5,883 nt of DNA, from positions 1-5,883 of the forward strand of contig JACCSI010000705.1 in NCBI GenBank assembly GCA_013813075.1, given 5' to 3'. Source of the DNA: Acidobacteriota bacterium (GTDB lineage: Bacteria > Acidobacteriota > Vicinamibacteria > Vicinamibacterales > UBA2999). Below are positions 5,760 through 5,883 of the stretch, one piece after another. A program made the position numbers and the translations under genes. Each line of letters begins with the position of its first letter. Position 1 is the first letter of the stretch. Below the pieces are notes generated by a model, which saw nothing but the letters and a program-made list of their open reading frames with translations, made no database searches and was not told where the DNA came from.

Positions 5760-5883
5760 ATGTATAGGGTTGCAGTCATCGGGGCCACCGGATACGCGGG
5801 CCAGGAGCTGGTCCGCATCCTGGCGCGCCACCCACTCGTCACCTTGACGATGGCGACGGGTTCGCAGGCCACGAGCACGCCGC
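5760..5883 (+). CDS. argC: N-acetyl-gamma-glutamyl-phosphate reductase, ArgC (N-terminal part)
   Basis: Only the first 41 codons are inside the window. ArgC reduces N-acetylglutamyl phosphate to the semialdehyde with NADPH, the third step from glutamate to ornithine. The N-terminus MYRVAVIGATGYAGQELVRI is diagnostic: a Rossmann strand followed by GATGYAG (8-14), the family's NADP-binding loop, and then an ARHPLVTL helix-strand. The ATG at 5760 puts the first strand right at the start; the ATG at 5740 is out of frame. No Shine-Dalgarno sequence precedes it, and the promoter is so close that the mRNA is probably leaderless or nearly so. It is divergent from argR and shares its control region. 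Further arginine genes probably follow downstream, but this cannot be seen. Confidence 0.93.
   Translation, partial: MYRVAVIGATGYAGQELVRILARHPLVTLTMATGSQATSTP

Noticed and set aside
5660..5878. Upstream extension of the argR frame through the argC region
   Set aside because: It would cross the AT-rich promoter region and argC antisense; the ArgR family N-terminus begins at 5659.

Overview
The window comes from a bacterium with a GC-rich chromosome and dense, overlapping gene order. The AT-rich arg control region, the FabI and ArgR types and an arginine-rich tailed hypothetical protein next to fabI would fit an Acidobacteriota (Vicinamibacteria-like) genome. That placement is an impression from family resemblance, not a demonstrated assignment. 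Every gene is ordinary chromosomal material; I see no mobile element, CRISPR array, tRNA or rRNA.

Left part, plus strand: the window opens inside a GAF-GGDEF diguanylate cyclase gene (1-740) that is readable to its natural stop only if three single-base indels are corrected. It is followed by an intact FAD/NAD(P)-binding reductase of the ferredoxin-reductase type (812-1522). This gene runs head-on into fabI, with only 17 bases between the two stops.

Middle part, minus strand: an uncharacterised protein (2310-3038) with a Cys/His-containing N-terminus and a long Arg/Gly-rich tail is translationally coupled to fabI, the enoyl-ACP reductase of fatty acid synthesis (1540-2310), through a TGATG stop/start overlap. 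The 170-base gap upstream (3039-3208) holds two perfect 7-bp inverted repeats, a 9-bp direct repeat and a weak candidate promoter.

Right part: an arginine biosynthesis locus. On the minus strand lie argR (repressor, 5201-5659), a short open gene that is clearly a shrunken relative of argininosuccinate synthase (4585-5124), and argH (argininosuccinate lyase, 3209-4585). The short gene and argH again share a TGATG overlap. Divergent on the plus strand, argC begins at 5760 and runs off the window. The roughly 100 bases between argR and argC are only about 31% GC. They contain a near-consensus sigma-70 promoter for argC and two ARG-box-like sites, each matching 11 of 14 consensus positions and each lying on a -10 element. 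This is the expected layout for ArgR repressing both argC and its own operon.

The most unusual item is the 179-residue ArgG-like protein. It keeps much of the nucleotide-binding-domain scaffold and a piece of the following domain, but has lost the ATP P-loop and the whole citrulline/aspartate-binding core. Yet its frame is intact, it has a strong ribosome binding site and it is coupled to argH. It looks like a retained pseudoenzyme and is the best candidate here for something undescribed.
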